Virus record (IMG/VR): IMGVR_UViG_3300005613_002762
Coordinates: 1 to 64,000 of that record
DNA: 64,000 bases
DNA from: a virus
Strand: one strand, 5' to 3'
Part shown: piece after piece, positions 45,798 to 54,688 of the stretch
Position numbering within the stretch: position 1 is the first letter of the stretch
Layout of the letters: the number at the start of each line of letters is the position of its first letter
Notes under the pieces: model-generated
The model's database searches: none
What the model was told of the DNA's origin: nothing
The model's input: only the letters and a program-made list of their open reading frames with translations
Position numbers and translations under genes: made by a program

Positions 45798-45815
45798 CCT
45801 TAGTTGTGATTTTAG

Positions 45816-46856
45816 TTAGGGACAAACACCACCAACACAATTGTCGTTTCCTCCTGTCACAGAAATATAATTATATGGTTGTGTAAAGGCGGCACAGAAA
45901 GTTTGAGATCCATTAAATGGTAAAGTTATTGCAACACTATTACCATTACAATTCACATATATCGAATTAAACACATTATTTTGTGTTTTAGTATACGTAA
46001 AACATTTACAAGGAAATGAAGTTCCACACTCATGGGAATAAATCACTTGACTATAATTACCAAACAATCCACTATACGCACCAACATACACTACTGTATT
46101 TGGTAAGTAAGGTAATCCATTTCTTTTTAAAACTTTAAACCAACCGCCGTTAGTTGCAAAAGAATATGTATTAAAACTTGGTGATGCCCAAAGAGTTTGA
46201 CCAATTGTTAACGCCGACATTACAGGTGTGTATGCGGTTGCATATTGAGCAGTTTGTGAACATGCGTTATTAACAGCACCCGACCCAAATGACACAACCC
46301 ACTCAGTATAACCTGTTGGTTCAGGACCTAAAGTTGTTGATGTTGTTGTTACGGGTATTGATGTGGTTGATGTTGTAGTTGGTGCTATGGTTGATGTGGT
46401 AGTTGTTGGTATTGGAGGAACTGGTGGTGGTATAGGTTGTGATTTACAACAAGGAAAATCTACAACATAACAACTTTGATATTCATAATCATTTATTATA
46501 AAACTATCCGTTACGTTTACAAATATGTTTTGATTTAATGGTAATGTTAAAATTCCTGTTTCATTTCTAAATAAAAATTGACCTTGATATCTACCAACAC
46601 TTTTTGTGTCTTTTGGTGTGAATTGATAATAAACATAGTATTCAGGTTCTAATGTTGGATCAATTTGTTCTTTTTTCATTACACCAGCAGGTCTTGTAGT
46701 AAATTTTGGAATACCTGTTTCAGTATCAACCATAGAAAAAAATATGTCGGTTTCTTCTAAAAACCGCATAGTTCTATCATAATCACTTCGTCCGTCTTTT
46801 ATGACGTTTATCTTTAATACGGGAAGAGTCGCACCTTTTTTAATGAAAAATTCCAT
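45816..46856 (-). CDS. Virion fibre/decoration protein B, with Thr-rich linker and C-terminal domain
   Basis: 346 residues. The first 137 are a paralogue of the neighbouring protein A (MEFFIKKGATLPVLKINVIKDG, YYVYYQFTPKDTKSVGRYQGQF, YVVDFPCC). A Pro/Thr linker follows (residues about 140-185, TTTTSTIAPTTTSTTSIPVT), then a C-terminal domain of about 150 residues that is Cys-rich (CSQTAQYATAYTP, SHECGTSFPCKCFT, GGNDNCVGGVCP). The C-terminal part probably forms a disulphide-containing beta domain and may be the distal, receptor-facing part; no family is recognised. A TATTTAT motif is 15 bases upstream. Confidence 0.75.
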   Translation of the reverse strand: MEFFIKKGATLPVLKINVIKDGRSDYDRTMRFLEETDIFFSMVDTETGIPKFTTRPAGVMKKEQIDPTLEPEYYVYYQFTPKDTKSVGRYQGQFLFRNETGILTLPLNQNIFVNVTDSFIINDYEYQSCYVVDFPCCKSQPIPPPVPPIPTTTTSTIAPTTTSTTSIPVTTTSTTLGPEPTGYTEWVVSFGSGAVNNACSQTAQYATAYTPVMSALTIGQTLWASPSFNTYSFATNGGWFKVLKRNGLPYLPNTVVYVGAYSGLFGNYSQVIYSHECGTSFPCKCFTYTKTQNNVFNSIYVNCNGNSVAITLPFNGSQTFCAAFTQPYNYISVTGGNDNCVGGVCP

Positions 46857-46871
46857 TCAAGTTCTTTTTCA

Positions 46872-46878
46872 ATAAATA
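46872..46878 (-). promoter_or_regulatory. TATTTAT start-proximal motif, candidate promoter
   Basis: Sense-strand TATTTAT 15 bases before the ATG of fibre protein B. Confidence 0.5.
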
Positions 46879-46884
46879 CTTGAA

Positions 46885-48552
46885 TTAAAATTCTTTTCTT
46901 AAACTACCCTCATAGAATTCGAACCTGTTGTGTTCTGTTGGTGTCATAAGAAGAACACCACTACTAATTCGACCTTTTATTGTTTCTTTATAACAATATG
47001 ACATTAAGGTCTGTTCATATGGATAGTCAAATTTAGTTTCGATATAACATTTGTAATTACCTTCTTTTGATAATATAATTGGCCAGTTAGATAAATATAC
47101 ATCACCTGTTGCGTATGGAATACCTTCATATGATTTTATATTTTTGAACTCTAAACATGGTGAATTTGGATCTTGACCCTGTTTTGGAAGTTCGGGATTC
47201 ATAGGCCAATGTTTTTTTCTAAACTCTTGATCCACATTATACCAAGACCATTGTTTTTCATGACTACCAAAAAACTCCGTAAAATTTAATTTAAGAAAAT
47301 CTAATTCTTCTTTTTTGAATATCTGTAAAACTTTTCTATATAGATTTTTAGTTTTTCGATTAAATCCGTTTTTACACACATCATCGATACCATTATAAAA
47401 AAACATATCATCTTCGAAGAAATAATAATAATCCATATCGGATTCGTTAAAATGTTCTGCAACAAAAACACGTCCGCCAGTTATTCCGATATTATCTTTT
47501 TTAATATGTTCGAACCCATATTGTTCACAAAGTTCCAAGTATCTTGGAGTTGTTGATAAATCCGTTGAGTTATTTAATAAGAATTTCTTTGTTTTAGAAA
47601 TAAAATCTGAATCATATTCTAACATGGAATTGATCAGTGTTTCAAATTGTTTTGGGCTATTGAATGAAATCACATATAGACCAACATCTCCTGACGAAAT
47701 CTTAACTATTTTTTTTGTTTTCCTTAAAGTTTTTAATTCAACGGAATCATTTTTAACATCTTCAAAAAATTTATACATAAGACCATTCGATTCAATTTCA
47801 ACGTAATCTATTATTGTCGGATTTTGATATAAAAGAATTGAAAATAAACTTTCTTCAGTTCCCATTAAACCTTTTTGTAATGTTGATTTAATTAACCCAT
47901 AATAAAGACCATTCATATGTCGAATAAGTTCTTTTGTTCCACCAAAGAATCCACCTCTACAAACTTTATCAACCCTTGTTTCAGTTATCTTATCCATTTG
48001 TTTAATATCAAATCCATGTATTTCACGATCCGCTTGGTATGGGAAACAAACAAATAAAAAGTTATCGGTTAATTTATCTATTTTTGGTAAAACATTGTCG
48101 TGAGTAAAATAACCCATGTGAACCGTATTTGCCAATCCCGCATCAATCCAATAAAGTTTTTCTGAATTAAATTTATCTAAAATAACCGCATCATGTAAAA
48201 GAAACATTTTTGACATAACCAAAGGGTTATACATTTCAAGTTTCGCTTGAGTAGAATCTTTTAACCATCCGGCTAAATTATACCATTTTGGATTGTTTCT
48301 AATCGTTTGTATTTGATAATAAAACTCACCATTTTTAAACCAATCTAAATCTCTTAATACAAATTGAGTGTTAGAGTTATTTCTTTTTGATGAAACAAAA
48401 TCTTGTAGTTCTTTGTCACCAAAAATTATCATATTACAATCAATTTGTAATAGTTGTTCAAACTTATTTAAATAATGATCAAATGATCGAGACCAACCCT
48501 CAGATAAGTTTCCTCGACCAATATCCCATAAACCAGTGACTAACGTAATCAT
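46885..48552 (-). CDS. Two-domain glycosyltransferase: HtrL/YibB-like plus GT2/GT25-like
   Basis: 555 residues. The first about 280 resemble the HtrL/YibB family: LYWIDAGLANTVHMG and VCRGGFFGGTKELIRHMNG match the 'W.DAG' and 'GGFFGG..EL' signatures also seen in the 293-residue neighbour. Residues about 290-550 form a second domain beginning GDVGLYVISFNSPKQFETLI and carrying the acidic motif YYFFEDDMFFYNG (a D-D or E-D-D metal-binding motif of GT-A enzymes). The combination suggests transfer of two sugars in sequence. It is the last gene of the glycosyltransferase operon, 29 bases after the 293-residue gene. Donor and acceptor are unknown. Confidence 0.75.
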   Translation of the reverse strand: MITLVTGLWDIGRGNLSEGWSRSFDHYLNKFEQLLQIDCNMIIFGDKELQDFVSSKRNNSNTQFVLRDLDWFKNGEFYYQIQTIRNNPKWYNLAGWLKDSTQAKLEMYNPLVMSKMFLLHDAVILDKFNSEKLYWIDAGLANTVHMGYFTHDNVLPKIDKLTDNFLFVCFPYQADREIHGFDIKQMDKITETRVDKVCRGGFFGGTKELIRHMNGLYYGLIKSTLQKGLMGTEESLFSILLYQNPTIIDYVEIESNGLMYKFFEDVKNDSVELKTLRKTKKIVKISSGDVGLYVISFNSPKQFETLINSMLEYDSDFISKTKKFLLNNSTDLSTTPRYLELCEQYGFEHIKKDNIGITGGRVFVAEHFNESDMDYYYFFEDDMFFYNGIDDVCKNGFNRKTKNLYRKVLQIFKKEELDFLKLNFTEFFGSHEKQWSWYNVDQEFRKKHWPMNPELPKQGQDPNSPCLEFKNIKSYEGIPYATGDVYLSNWPIILSKEGNYKCYIETKFDYPYEQTLMSYCYKETIKGRISSGVLLMTPTEHNRFEFYEGSLRKEF

Positions 48553-48581
48553 AGTTAATTGTTAACAATTTTATTTTGAAA

Positions 48582-49463
48582 TTAAATACCGTTTAATTCC
48601 TCTAATATTTTATAAAAACTTTTTTCTGTCTTGGTTAATTCTTTTAAATCAACGCCAGGTATATTATCGTCTTCATGCCACCAAATATCAAAAAATAATG
48701 GACTAAACAAATCTTTATTGTTGTAATAAATTAAAGACATAATGTTCTCCTCAAGGTATAAAGTATTTTCATTTTCTAAAACCTCATCAATTTGGTTTAA
48801 CATCATTTTACAATAATCCATTACCAATTCTTTTTTACCACCAAAAAAACCACCAATTATGTGATGGTCAAAACAATACTTATCGTAATAGCTTTGAGGT
48901 AAAGTTTTTGACCAATGATTTCTTCTATTTTCTTTTGCACATAACACAATTTTATTATCTGAAGTTTTTATCAGATTATTTAAAAGATTATTATTAAATA
49001 ATTTAGATTCAAAATACTTTTCCCAATACCCCCTTGTTTGATCTAAAAGTCTTGGTGGAATTAAACCACTATGAGAAAGACCAGCATCAAACCAAAAGAT
49101 ATTTGTTGTTGTGTCGTCAATTTCGTTTAAACACCAATTAAATTTTGAATACTGAATTTCATAACATCTATCTTTAATCACATTTGTTTGTGTTGATTTA
49201 ATTTGTGAAATTCTATTGTGAAATTTATTATCACGTAAATTTGAAACTTTAAATGTAATTTGTGATTCTGAAAAATTATTTTCTTTATAAAAAAAGTTTT
49301 GAAGAATACCTAACTCTTCTTGACTTGTATAACACACAAATTGTGCATCGGTCATTTTTAATAAACTTTTAACCGAGTTTAAATAATGTCCTTGTCTACT
49401 ATCTCTTCCACCAAGATCGGTATTGAACAGGTTTGAATAAATTGCGGTAACAATTTTTATCAT
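48582..49463 (-). CDS. HtrL/YibB-family protein, glycosyltransferase-like
   Basis: 293 residues. Signatures of the HtrL/YibB family are NIFWFDAGLSHSGLIPPRLLD and HIIGGFFGGKKELVMDYC, with the C-terminal DIWWHEDD acidic patch. The family occurs in polysaccharide and LPS loci and is treated as glycosyltransferase-like. It overlaps the upstream GT60-like gene by 4 bases (ATGA), so translation is coupled. It is shorter than the 555-residue relative, lacking the second domain. Confidence 0.75.
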   Translation of the reverse strand: MIKIVTAIYSNLFNTDLGGRDSRQGHYLNSVKSLLKMTDAQFVCYTSQEELGILQNFFYKENNFSESQITFKVSNLRDNKFHNRISQIKSTQTNVIKDRCYEIQYSKFNWCLNEIDDTTTNIFWFDAGLSHSGLIPPRLLDQTRGYWEKYFESKLFNNNLLNNLIKTSDNKIVLCAKENRRNHWSKTLPQSYYDKYCFDHHIIGGFFGGKKELVMDYCKMMLNQIDEVLENENTLYLEENIMSLIYYNNKDLFSPLFFDIWWHEDDNIPGVDLKELTKTEKSFYKILEELNGI

Positions 49464-50704
49464 AAATTACCAACAATTCTATCACACCAATCTTTAGATG
49501 TCGAGTGAGGCCAAATAACCCAATACGACGGAATTTCTTTTGTGTGAAACTCTCTCCACACTTTACCAACACCACTTGGATCTGACTTTAATCTCATAAT
49601 CTCATTTGGATCGGCATCTTGTCTAAACAAAGTATTATTATCTTTATCGTGAAAAGCAACCACCCAAAAATCATAATCAGTTTCAGGAACTCGATTTAAA
49701 TCTAAATCAATACAATGTCTAAAAATTGTTGTAAAAGATTCTTTCCATTCTTCTTCAGTTTTAAACTCATATGTATTTGGTGGATATTTTTTATCTTTTG
49801 TTTCTTGTTGTATACCTCGAGTTTCGAATAATATTCCAGCATATTTTTCATAGTCACGAACCGTTCTTTTTGTTCCGAACCATTCAGAATAATCACCATC
49901 ATAAGTTTCACCATCAACACCAAGTAATTGTCTATTCTTTTTATGACATGCGGTATTTTTTAAATACCAATCCTTATCATCATCCCATTGCTTAACTCGA
50001 CCTTTTCTTGTGTATTCATGCCAAATTAAAACTTTATGTGGGTGAAACAAATCATAACCATGTGTATATGCTCTTACCGTAATTGAAATTTCTTCCCCAT
50101 GAAAATAAAATTCAGGATCGTGTTGAACTTCTTTTGAAAACTCACCCAAAGTAAAACAATAATGTGCCGAATAAAATCTTGCGGGAATTGGTTCGGTCAT
50201 TTCTTTCCATCCTGGTATAACTTCAGGTAAAAAGAAAACAACACCTTCGGGTGTAAATCGATCAAATGTCATACGCCAAGGTTCCGTAACTCTTCCTTCA
50301 GGATCATTTTCAGGATCAAATGAAGAAACATAACCTGTCAATAATGGTTTTTTATGACCTTTCTTTTGGAGTTGTTTAATCATTTTGATCATTTCTTTAT
50401 CCCAATTTTTTTCGAATCTCATATGAGAATCTATTTGAAGGGTATATTTTTCTCCATCATATTGTTGTTGTGTCAAATGTCTTGCCCAACACACACCTTT
50501 TGATTCCTTATAATCTATGTTAATAATTTTAAATCTTGGGTCATTTTCATACTCTGATAAATCATCAAAACCATCTTCAGGATGAAATTGTCTGGCAATT
50601 GATAAAACCAAATTTTCGGGGTTTTTTGCCATTTCCAACATGTTTTTAATTGTTGGGATAAGTTGGGGGTCTCGATAAGACGCTATTTGAACAAATATTT
50701 TCAT
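49460..50704 (-). CDS. GT60-like polypeptide GlcNAc transferase
   Basis: 414 residues. The N-terminal two thirds match the GlcNAc family (GT60, including Skp1-hydroxyproline GlcNAc transferases and mucin-type polypeptide alpha-GlcNAc transferases). Signatures: FVQIASYRDPQLIPTIKNML, GVCWARHLTQQQYDGEKYTL, LQIDSHMRFEKNWD (D92-S-H94, the metal site) and FYFHGEEISITVRAYTHGYD followed by HPHKVLIWHEYTR. In characterised members the acceptor is a protein Thr, Ser or hydroxyproline. C-terminal about 90 residues differ from the family. It is the second gene of the minus-strand glycosyltransferase unit. Family is my pattern call; acceptor is inference. Confidence 0.8.
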   Translation of the reverse strand: MKIFVQIASYRDPQLIPTIKNMLEMAKNPENLVLSIARQFHPEDGFDDLSEYENDPRFKIINIDYKESKGVCWARHLTQQQYDGEKYTLQIDSHMRFEKNWDKEMIKMIKQLQKKGHKKPLLTGYVSSFDPENDPEGRVTEPWRMTFDRFTPEGVVFFLPEVIPGWKEMTEPIPARFYSAHYCFTLGEFSKEVQHDPEFYFHGEEISITVRAYTHGYDLFHPHKVLIWHEYTRKGRVKQWDDDKDWYLKNTACHKKNRQLLGVDGETYDGDYSEWFGTKRTVRDYEKYAGILFETRGIQQETKDKKYPPNTYEFKTEEEWKESFTTIFRHCIDLDLNRVPETDYDFWVVAFHDKDNNTLFRQDADPNEIMRLKSDPSGVGKVWREFHTKEIPSYWVIWPHSTSKDWCDRIVGNL

Positions 50705-50713
50705 AATGAAAAA

Positions 50714-50720
50714 ATAAATA
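50714..50720 (-). promoter_or_regulatory. TATTTAT start-proximal motif, candidate promoter
   Basis: Sense-strand TATTTAT 9 bases before the GT60-like start. A second copy (50772-50778) lies further upstream in the 78-base gap after the GT9 gene. Confidence 0.35.
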
Positions 50721-50782
50721 AATCAAGTAAAGTGTAAATTGTTTTGATCGATTTAAACACTATGATGATCCATAAATAAATG

Positions 50783-51721
50783 TCAACTTACAATTTCCAA
50801 AACTTTTAGATAAACTTGTAAAACTGATGGGTGACATTCAAATGATTTTTTATTTTCCAAACAATTAACAAGAGACGGAATACCTTGTATTGATCCCCAC
50901 TCTCTAACTCCATGTTTCATATCAGACGCACAATGTAATCCACACCCACCATTGACATAATGATATTTGTATTGTTGTGAACCATGTCTGTATGGTGATC
51001 TAAACTCAGGATTTATTGAACTTCCTAATTGTATAATTTCACAATCTGTTGTTCCTGCCAAATGTAAAAGACCTGAATCCATTGTTATAAAACAAGAACA
51101 ATTATTTATTAAATACCAAGTTTGATCAAGAGATGTTTGGTTCATTAAGTTATGTCCTAACTTTATTGGAAAATCAAAAACTGGTTTATCAACATTTGAC
51201 CCCCCTAACTCTGATGAATTCTTTCCAATTGAAATTACCGATATTCCTTTTTCATTTAATAGTTGTGTTAACATTTGCCAATTTTTTGCGGACCAAGTTC
51301 TTGAATTCCAATTTTGAACGGGATGTATTAAAACGTATTTATTAGGTAAATGTGGAAGTATCACATCTTCGTTTGGGATATAGTCCAAAGTCATTTCATC
51401 TTTGGTTAACATAAACCCAAGATTAATTGCGTGTAATTGTCTAATGTCCATCACATTATGTTTATTACAAACTCCATTGTCTTTATATGAAACATCAAAC
51501 GTGGAAAGTATCTGATAGTCAGATTTAATTTTATCTAGTAATTCGGAAGTATATTGAAAACTATCTTTTACGTATGGTAGATTTAAAAATATTTCAGAGT
51601 GGTGTGATATAACTGAAACTTGGTTATTATAAGTTTGACTTATTTTTTTAACAACGGGTGTTGCACATATTGTATCACCTAAAGCCCTACAACCTGTAAT
51701 ATCAATACAAATTTCTTTCAC
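50783..51721 (-). CDS. GT9 heptosyltransferase-like glycosyltransferase
   Basis: 312 residues. It has the GT9 layout: RALGDTICATPVVKKI at the N-terminus (nucleotide-sugar site), KYVLIHPVQNWNSRTWSAKNWQMLTQLL in the middle and FITMDSGLLHLAGTTDCEIIQLG (the 'DSG..H.A' motif) near the C-terminus. GT9 enzymes transfer heptose or related sugars to LPS core or other acceptors. The start is GTG, since an in-frame stop precedes it 7 codons upstream and no ATG lies between. It is the first gene of the minus-strand unit and divergent from the triple-fusion gene. Confidence 0.85.
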   Translation of the reverse strand: MKEICIDITGCRALGDTICATPVVKKISQTYNNQVSVISHHSEIFLNLPYVKDSFQYTSELLDKIKSDYQILSTFDVSYKDNGVCNKHNVMDIRQLHAINLGFMLTKDEMTLDYIPNEDVILPHLPNKYVLIHPVQNWNSRTWSAKNWQMLTQLLNEKGISVISIGKNSSELGGSNVDKPVFDFPIKLGHNLMNQTSLDQTWYLINNCSCFITMDSGLLHLAGTTDCEIIQLGSSINPEFRSPYRHGSQQYKYHYVNGGCGLHCASDMKHGVREWGSIQGIPSLVNCLENKKSFECHPSVLQVYLKVLEIVS

Positions 51722-51754
51722 GATACAATAATAACTTATTCACAAATAAATTGA

Positions 51755-54688
51755 ATGAATTATTTTTCTTATATGAAAAAAATTAAATTATTGTATTTGG
51801 TTCCCCATCTTTCAACAGGAGGAATGCCTCAATTTGCATTAAAAAGAATTGAGTCACTTCAAAAATTCAAGGATCAAATAGAAATATTTTTAATTGAATA
51901 CTCGCAATTTAGCACAATATATTTGGTTCAAAGAAATAAGATTTTAGAATTATTAGACGATAATCATTTTTTTTCGTTGGGTGGATTTACCGAAGTTGAA
52001 AAAAAACATAAGTTAATTGATATTCTAAATGAAAATGAAATAGACATCGTTCATATTGAAGAAATTCCAGAAGGGTTTGAAAGTTTTAATAAAATACCAT
52101 TAAACTTATTAAATCAACTTTATGATAATGACAGATCTTGGAAAATAATTGAGTCATGTCATAATGTTTGGTATAATCCTGAAAATAAAAAACTTCACCC
52201 TGACGCATATTCATTTGTCACCCCATATCATTTTGAAACATTTAAATCTGAAAAATCATATAAGAAACTTCATACATATCCATATGAAAATAAAATTGAT
52301 CCGATATTAAAAGAATTAAATATATTTTTAACCGAACACAGAGTTCCGTTACTTAAAAAATTAACAGAAAGAGAAAAGTTAAAAATAGACCTAACTAAAA
52401 CACATATCTTAAATGTTGGGTTATGGACCGAAGGAAAAAATCAAAAAGAGGGTATTGAAGTTGCAAGATTACTTGAAAATAGTCATCCCGATTTACATTT
52501 TCATTTCATTGGAAATCAAGCGGAAAATTTTGAATCTTATTGGAAACCAATTATGGAAAACCTGCCGAGTAATGTTACCGTATGGGGTGAAAGAAGTGAT
52601 GTTGATTCATTTATGATTGCTTGTGATGTTATGATGTTTAATTCGGTTTGGGAATGTAATCCGTTGGTAATTAGAGAATCAATCAATTATGGTATGAAAA
52701 TTATTGCAAGAAACTTTTCACACTATATGGGAATGTTTGATAACTATATCACACCAATAGAAACTAATGATTGTTTAAACATTTCTAATCAACTATTAAA
52801 ACTTATTAGTAGTGATAAAACATATGAAATAGAAAATCAAAAAGATTTTGGAAAAGATCTTTTATCTTTTTACGATGAGGTTTTAAAAATTGAAAAATAC
52901 AATAATAACCCGATTGAAAACGATTATGTTATTAAACAACATTTTGTTGTAAACCCGTTTTTTGAAATATTGGGTCAGGGGGATAGAGAATTTAATATTA
53001 AATTATTTGATGAGAAATCTTTGGTTTATGAAAACAACATTAAAATAAATAGTTGGGTTAAACTCAACCGAGAATATTATACAAAATGGAAAACTGAAGT
53101 TAGAGAAAACAACAATCTTATTTATGAAAATGTTTTAGATCTAAAAGACAAAAGAGTTTATATTTCTTTTGGGTCAAAATCTCTTGGTGATACATTAGCA
53201 TGGATCCCATATTGTGAAGAGTTTAGATTAAAACATAATTGTAAGTTGATAGTTTCAACATTTATGAATTATTTGTTTAAAACACAATACCCCGAAATAG
53301 AGTTTGTTGAACCTGGCGAAGTTGTTTTAAACATTCAGGCACAATATAGATTGGGTTGGTTTTATAATGAAAATGGAGAATTAAACTCCAATATTCATAA
53401 AACAGATATTAAAACACAACCACTTCAAAAAACGGCAACCGATATTCTTGGTTTAGACTATAAAGAAATAAGACCAAATCTTAATTTACCAAATGTAGAA
53501 AAAAAGAAAAAAGTTGGGATCGGTTTTCATTCTACAGCACAAGCAAAATATTGGAACAATAAAAGTGGTTGGCAAGAAGTTGTTGATTACTTAAATAATC
53601 TTGGGTATGAATGTATGATTTACTCAAAAGAAGGTGATGGTTATATGAATAACTTTTACCCAAAAGGAGTTTCAGTTTTTAAAGGTGGAAACTTACAAGA
53701 GGTAATTAATGATCTATCCACTTGTGAATTTTTTGTAGGTCTTGGATCAGGTTTATCTTGGTTGGCTTGGGCTTGTAAACTACCCGTTGTTCTTATATCA
53801 GGGTTTAGTGAAAAATGGGCAGAAACAAAATTAGATACATATAGGGTAATAAATGAAAACGTTTGTCATGGATGTTTTAATTGGGATAGATTAGACGCAG
53901 GAGATTGGAATTGGTGTCCTTTACATAAAGGAACTGATCGTCAATTTGAGTGTTCAAAACAAATAACATCTGAAATGGTGATAAAAGAAATTAATAAAAT
54001 TATGAATAAAGAAGAAAAGTCCATTCAAATTGATGAGGTTACATTTGATTGGGGTAAAAAAAGTGAATGGTATGTGAGTCAAGCAACTCAAGAAATATTT
54101 GAGTATAACATATATGAAAGATTATTTGAAGTAGAAGAAGGTGATGTTGTTGTTGATTTAGGAGCATCATTAGGACCATTTACATATTCAATACTTCCAA
54201 AAAATCCAAAACAATGTTTTGTGGTGGAACCATTATCTTATCACATAGATATTTTAAATAAAAATGTGGGACGAGAAAATGTTAAAATTATTCAAGGGGC
54301 AATTTCAGATAAAAAGAAATTAGAAATCACTTGGGATAATATTACAGAAACTTCACCAACATTTACCTTTAAAGAATTTTTAGATGATAATAACATAAAT
54401 AAAATAGACTTTTTAAAATGTGACTGCGAGGGGGGTGAGTATGATGTGTTTTCTAAAAGTAATATTGAGTTCTTAAAAACAATACCAAAAATTGTTGTTG
54501 AGTTTCATTTAAGAAATGACGAAAACTTTCACCAATGTAAGTTCAGATGGTTTAGAGACAATATTCTAAATATGTTTGAAAACTTTGAAGTGTATTCTAT
54601 TGATGGTGTAAATATAAAGTGGGATCTTTGGAACGAACACTTTATTGAATATTATAACGAAGTTATTTTTTATTTTGATAATAGATAA
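51755..54688 (+). CDS. Triple fusion: GT4 + autotransporter-type O-heptosyltransferase (BAHT) + FkbM methyltransferase
   Basis: 977 residues. The true start may be the second ATG (51773, MKKIKLLYLVPHLSTGGMP), which fits a glycosyltransferase N-terminus better. Domain 1 (about 1-375): GT4-like, VGLWTEGKNQKEGIEVARLL and SVWECNPLVIRESINYG. Domain 2 (about 460-765): heptosyltransferase-like, SFGSKSLGDTLAWIPYCEEF and FFVGLGSGLSWLAWACKLPV, ending in the four-Cys finger C704-x2-C707-x13-C721-x11-C733 (VCHGCFNW, WCPLHKGTD, FECSKQIT) characteristic of TibC-like protein O-heptosyltransferases. Domain 3 (about 795-945): FkbM methyltransferase, VVVDLGASLGPFTYSI and DFLKCDCEGGEYDVF. Adds and may methylate sugars on a protein acceptor. 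Confidence 0.88.
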   Translation: MNYFSYMKKIKLLYLVPHLSTGGMPQFALKRIESLQKFKDQIEIFLIEYSQFSTIYLVQRNKILELLDDNHFFSLGGFTEVEKKHKLIDILNENEIDIVHIEEIPEGFESFNKIPLNLLNQLYDNDRSWKIIESCHNVWYNPENKKLHPDAYSFVTPYHFETFKSEKSYKKLHTYPYENKIDPILKELNIFLTEHRVPLLKKLTEREKLKIDLTKTHILNVGLWTEGKNQKEGIEVARLLENSHPDLHFHFIGNQAENFESYWKPIMENLPSNVTVWGERSDVDSFMIACDVMMFNSVWECNPLVIRESINYGMKIIARNFSHYMGMFDNYITPIETNDCLNISNQLLKLISSDKTYEIENQKDFGKDLLSFYDEVLKIEKYNNNPIENDYVIKQHFVVNPFFEILGQGDREFNIKLFDEKSLVYENNIKINSWVKLNREYYTKWKTEVRENNNLIYENVLDLKDKRVYISFGSKSLGDTLAWIPYCEEFRLKHNCKLIVSTFMNYLFKTQYPEIEFVEPGEVVLNIQAQYRLGWFYNENGELNSNIHKTDIKTQPLQKTATDILGLDYKEIRPNLNLPNVEKKKKVGIGFHSTAQAKYWNNKSGWQEVVDYLNNLGYECMIYSKEGDGYMNNFYPKGVSVFKGGNLQEVINDLSTCEFFVGLGSGLSWLAWACKLPVVLISGFSEKWAETKLDTYRVINENVCHGCFNWDRLDAGDWNWCPLHKGTDRQFECSKQITSEMVIKEINKIMNKEEKSIQIDEVTFDWGKKSEWYVSQATQEIFEYNIYERLFEVEEGDVVVDLGASLGPFTYSILPKNPKQCFVVEPLSYHIDILNKNVGRENVKIIQGAISDKKKLEITWDNITETSPTFTFKEFLDDNNINKIDFLKCDCEGGEYDVFSKSNIEFLKTIPKIVVEFHLRNDENFHQCKFRWFRDNILNMFENFEVYSIDGVNIKWDLWNEHFIEYYNEVIFYFDNR

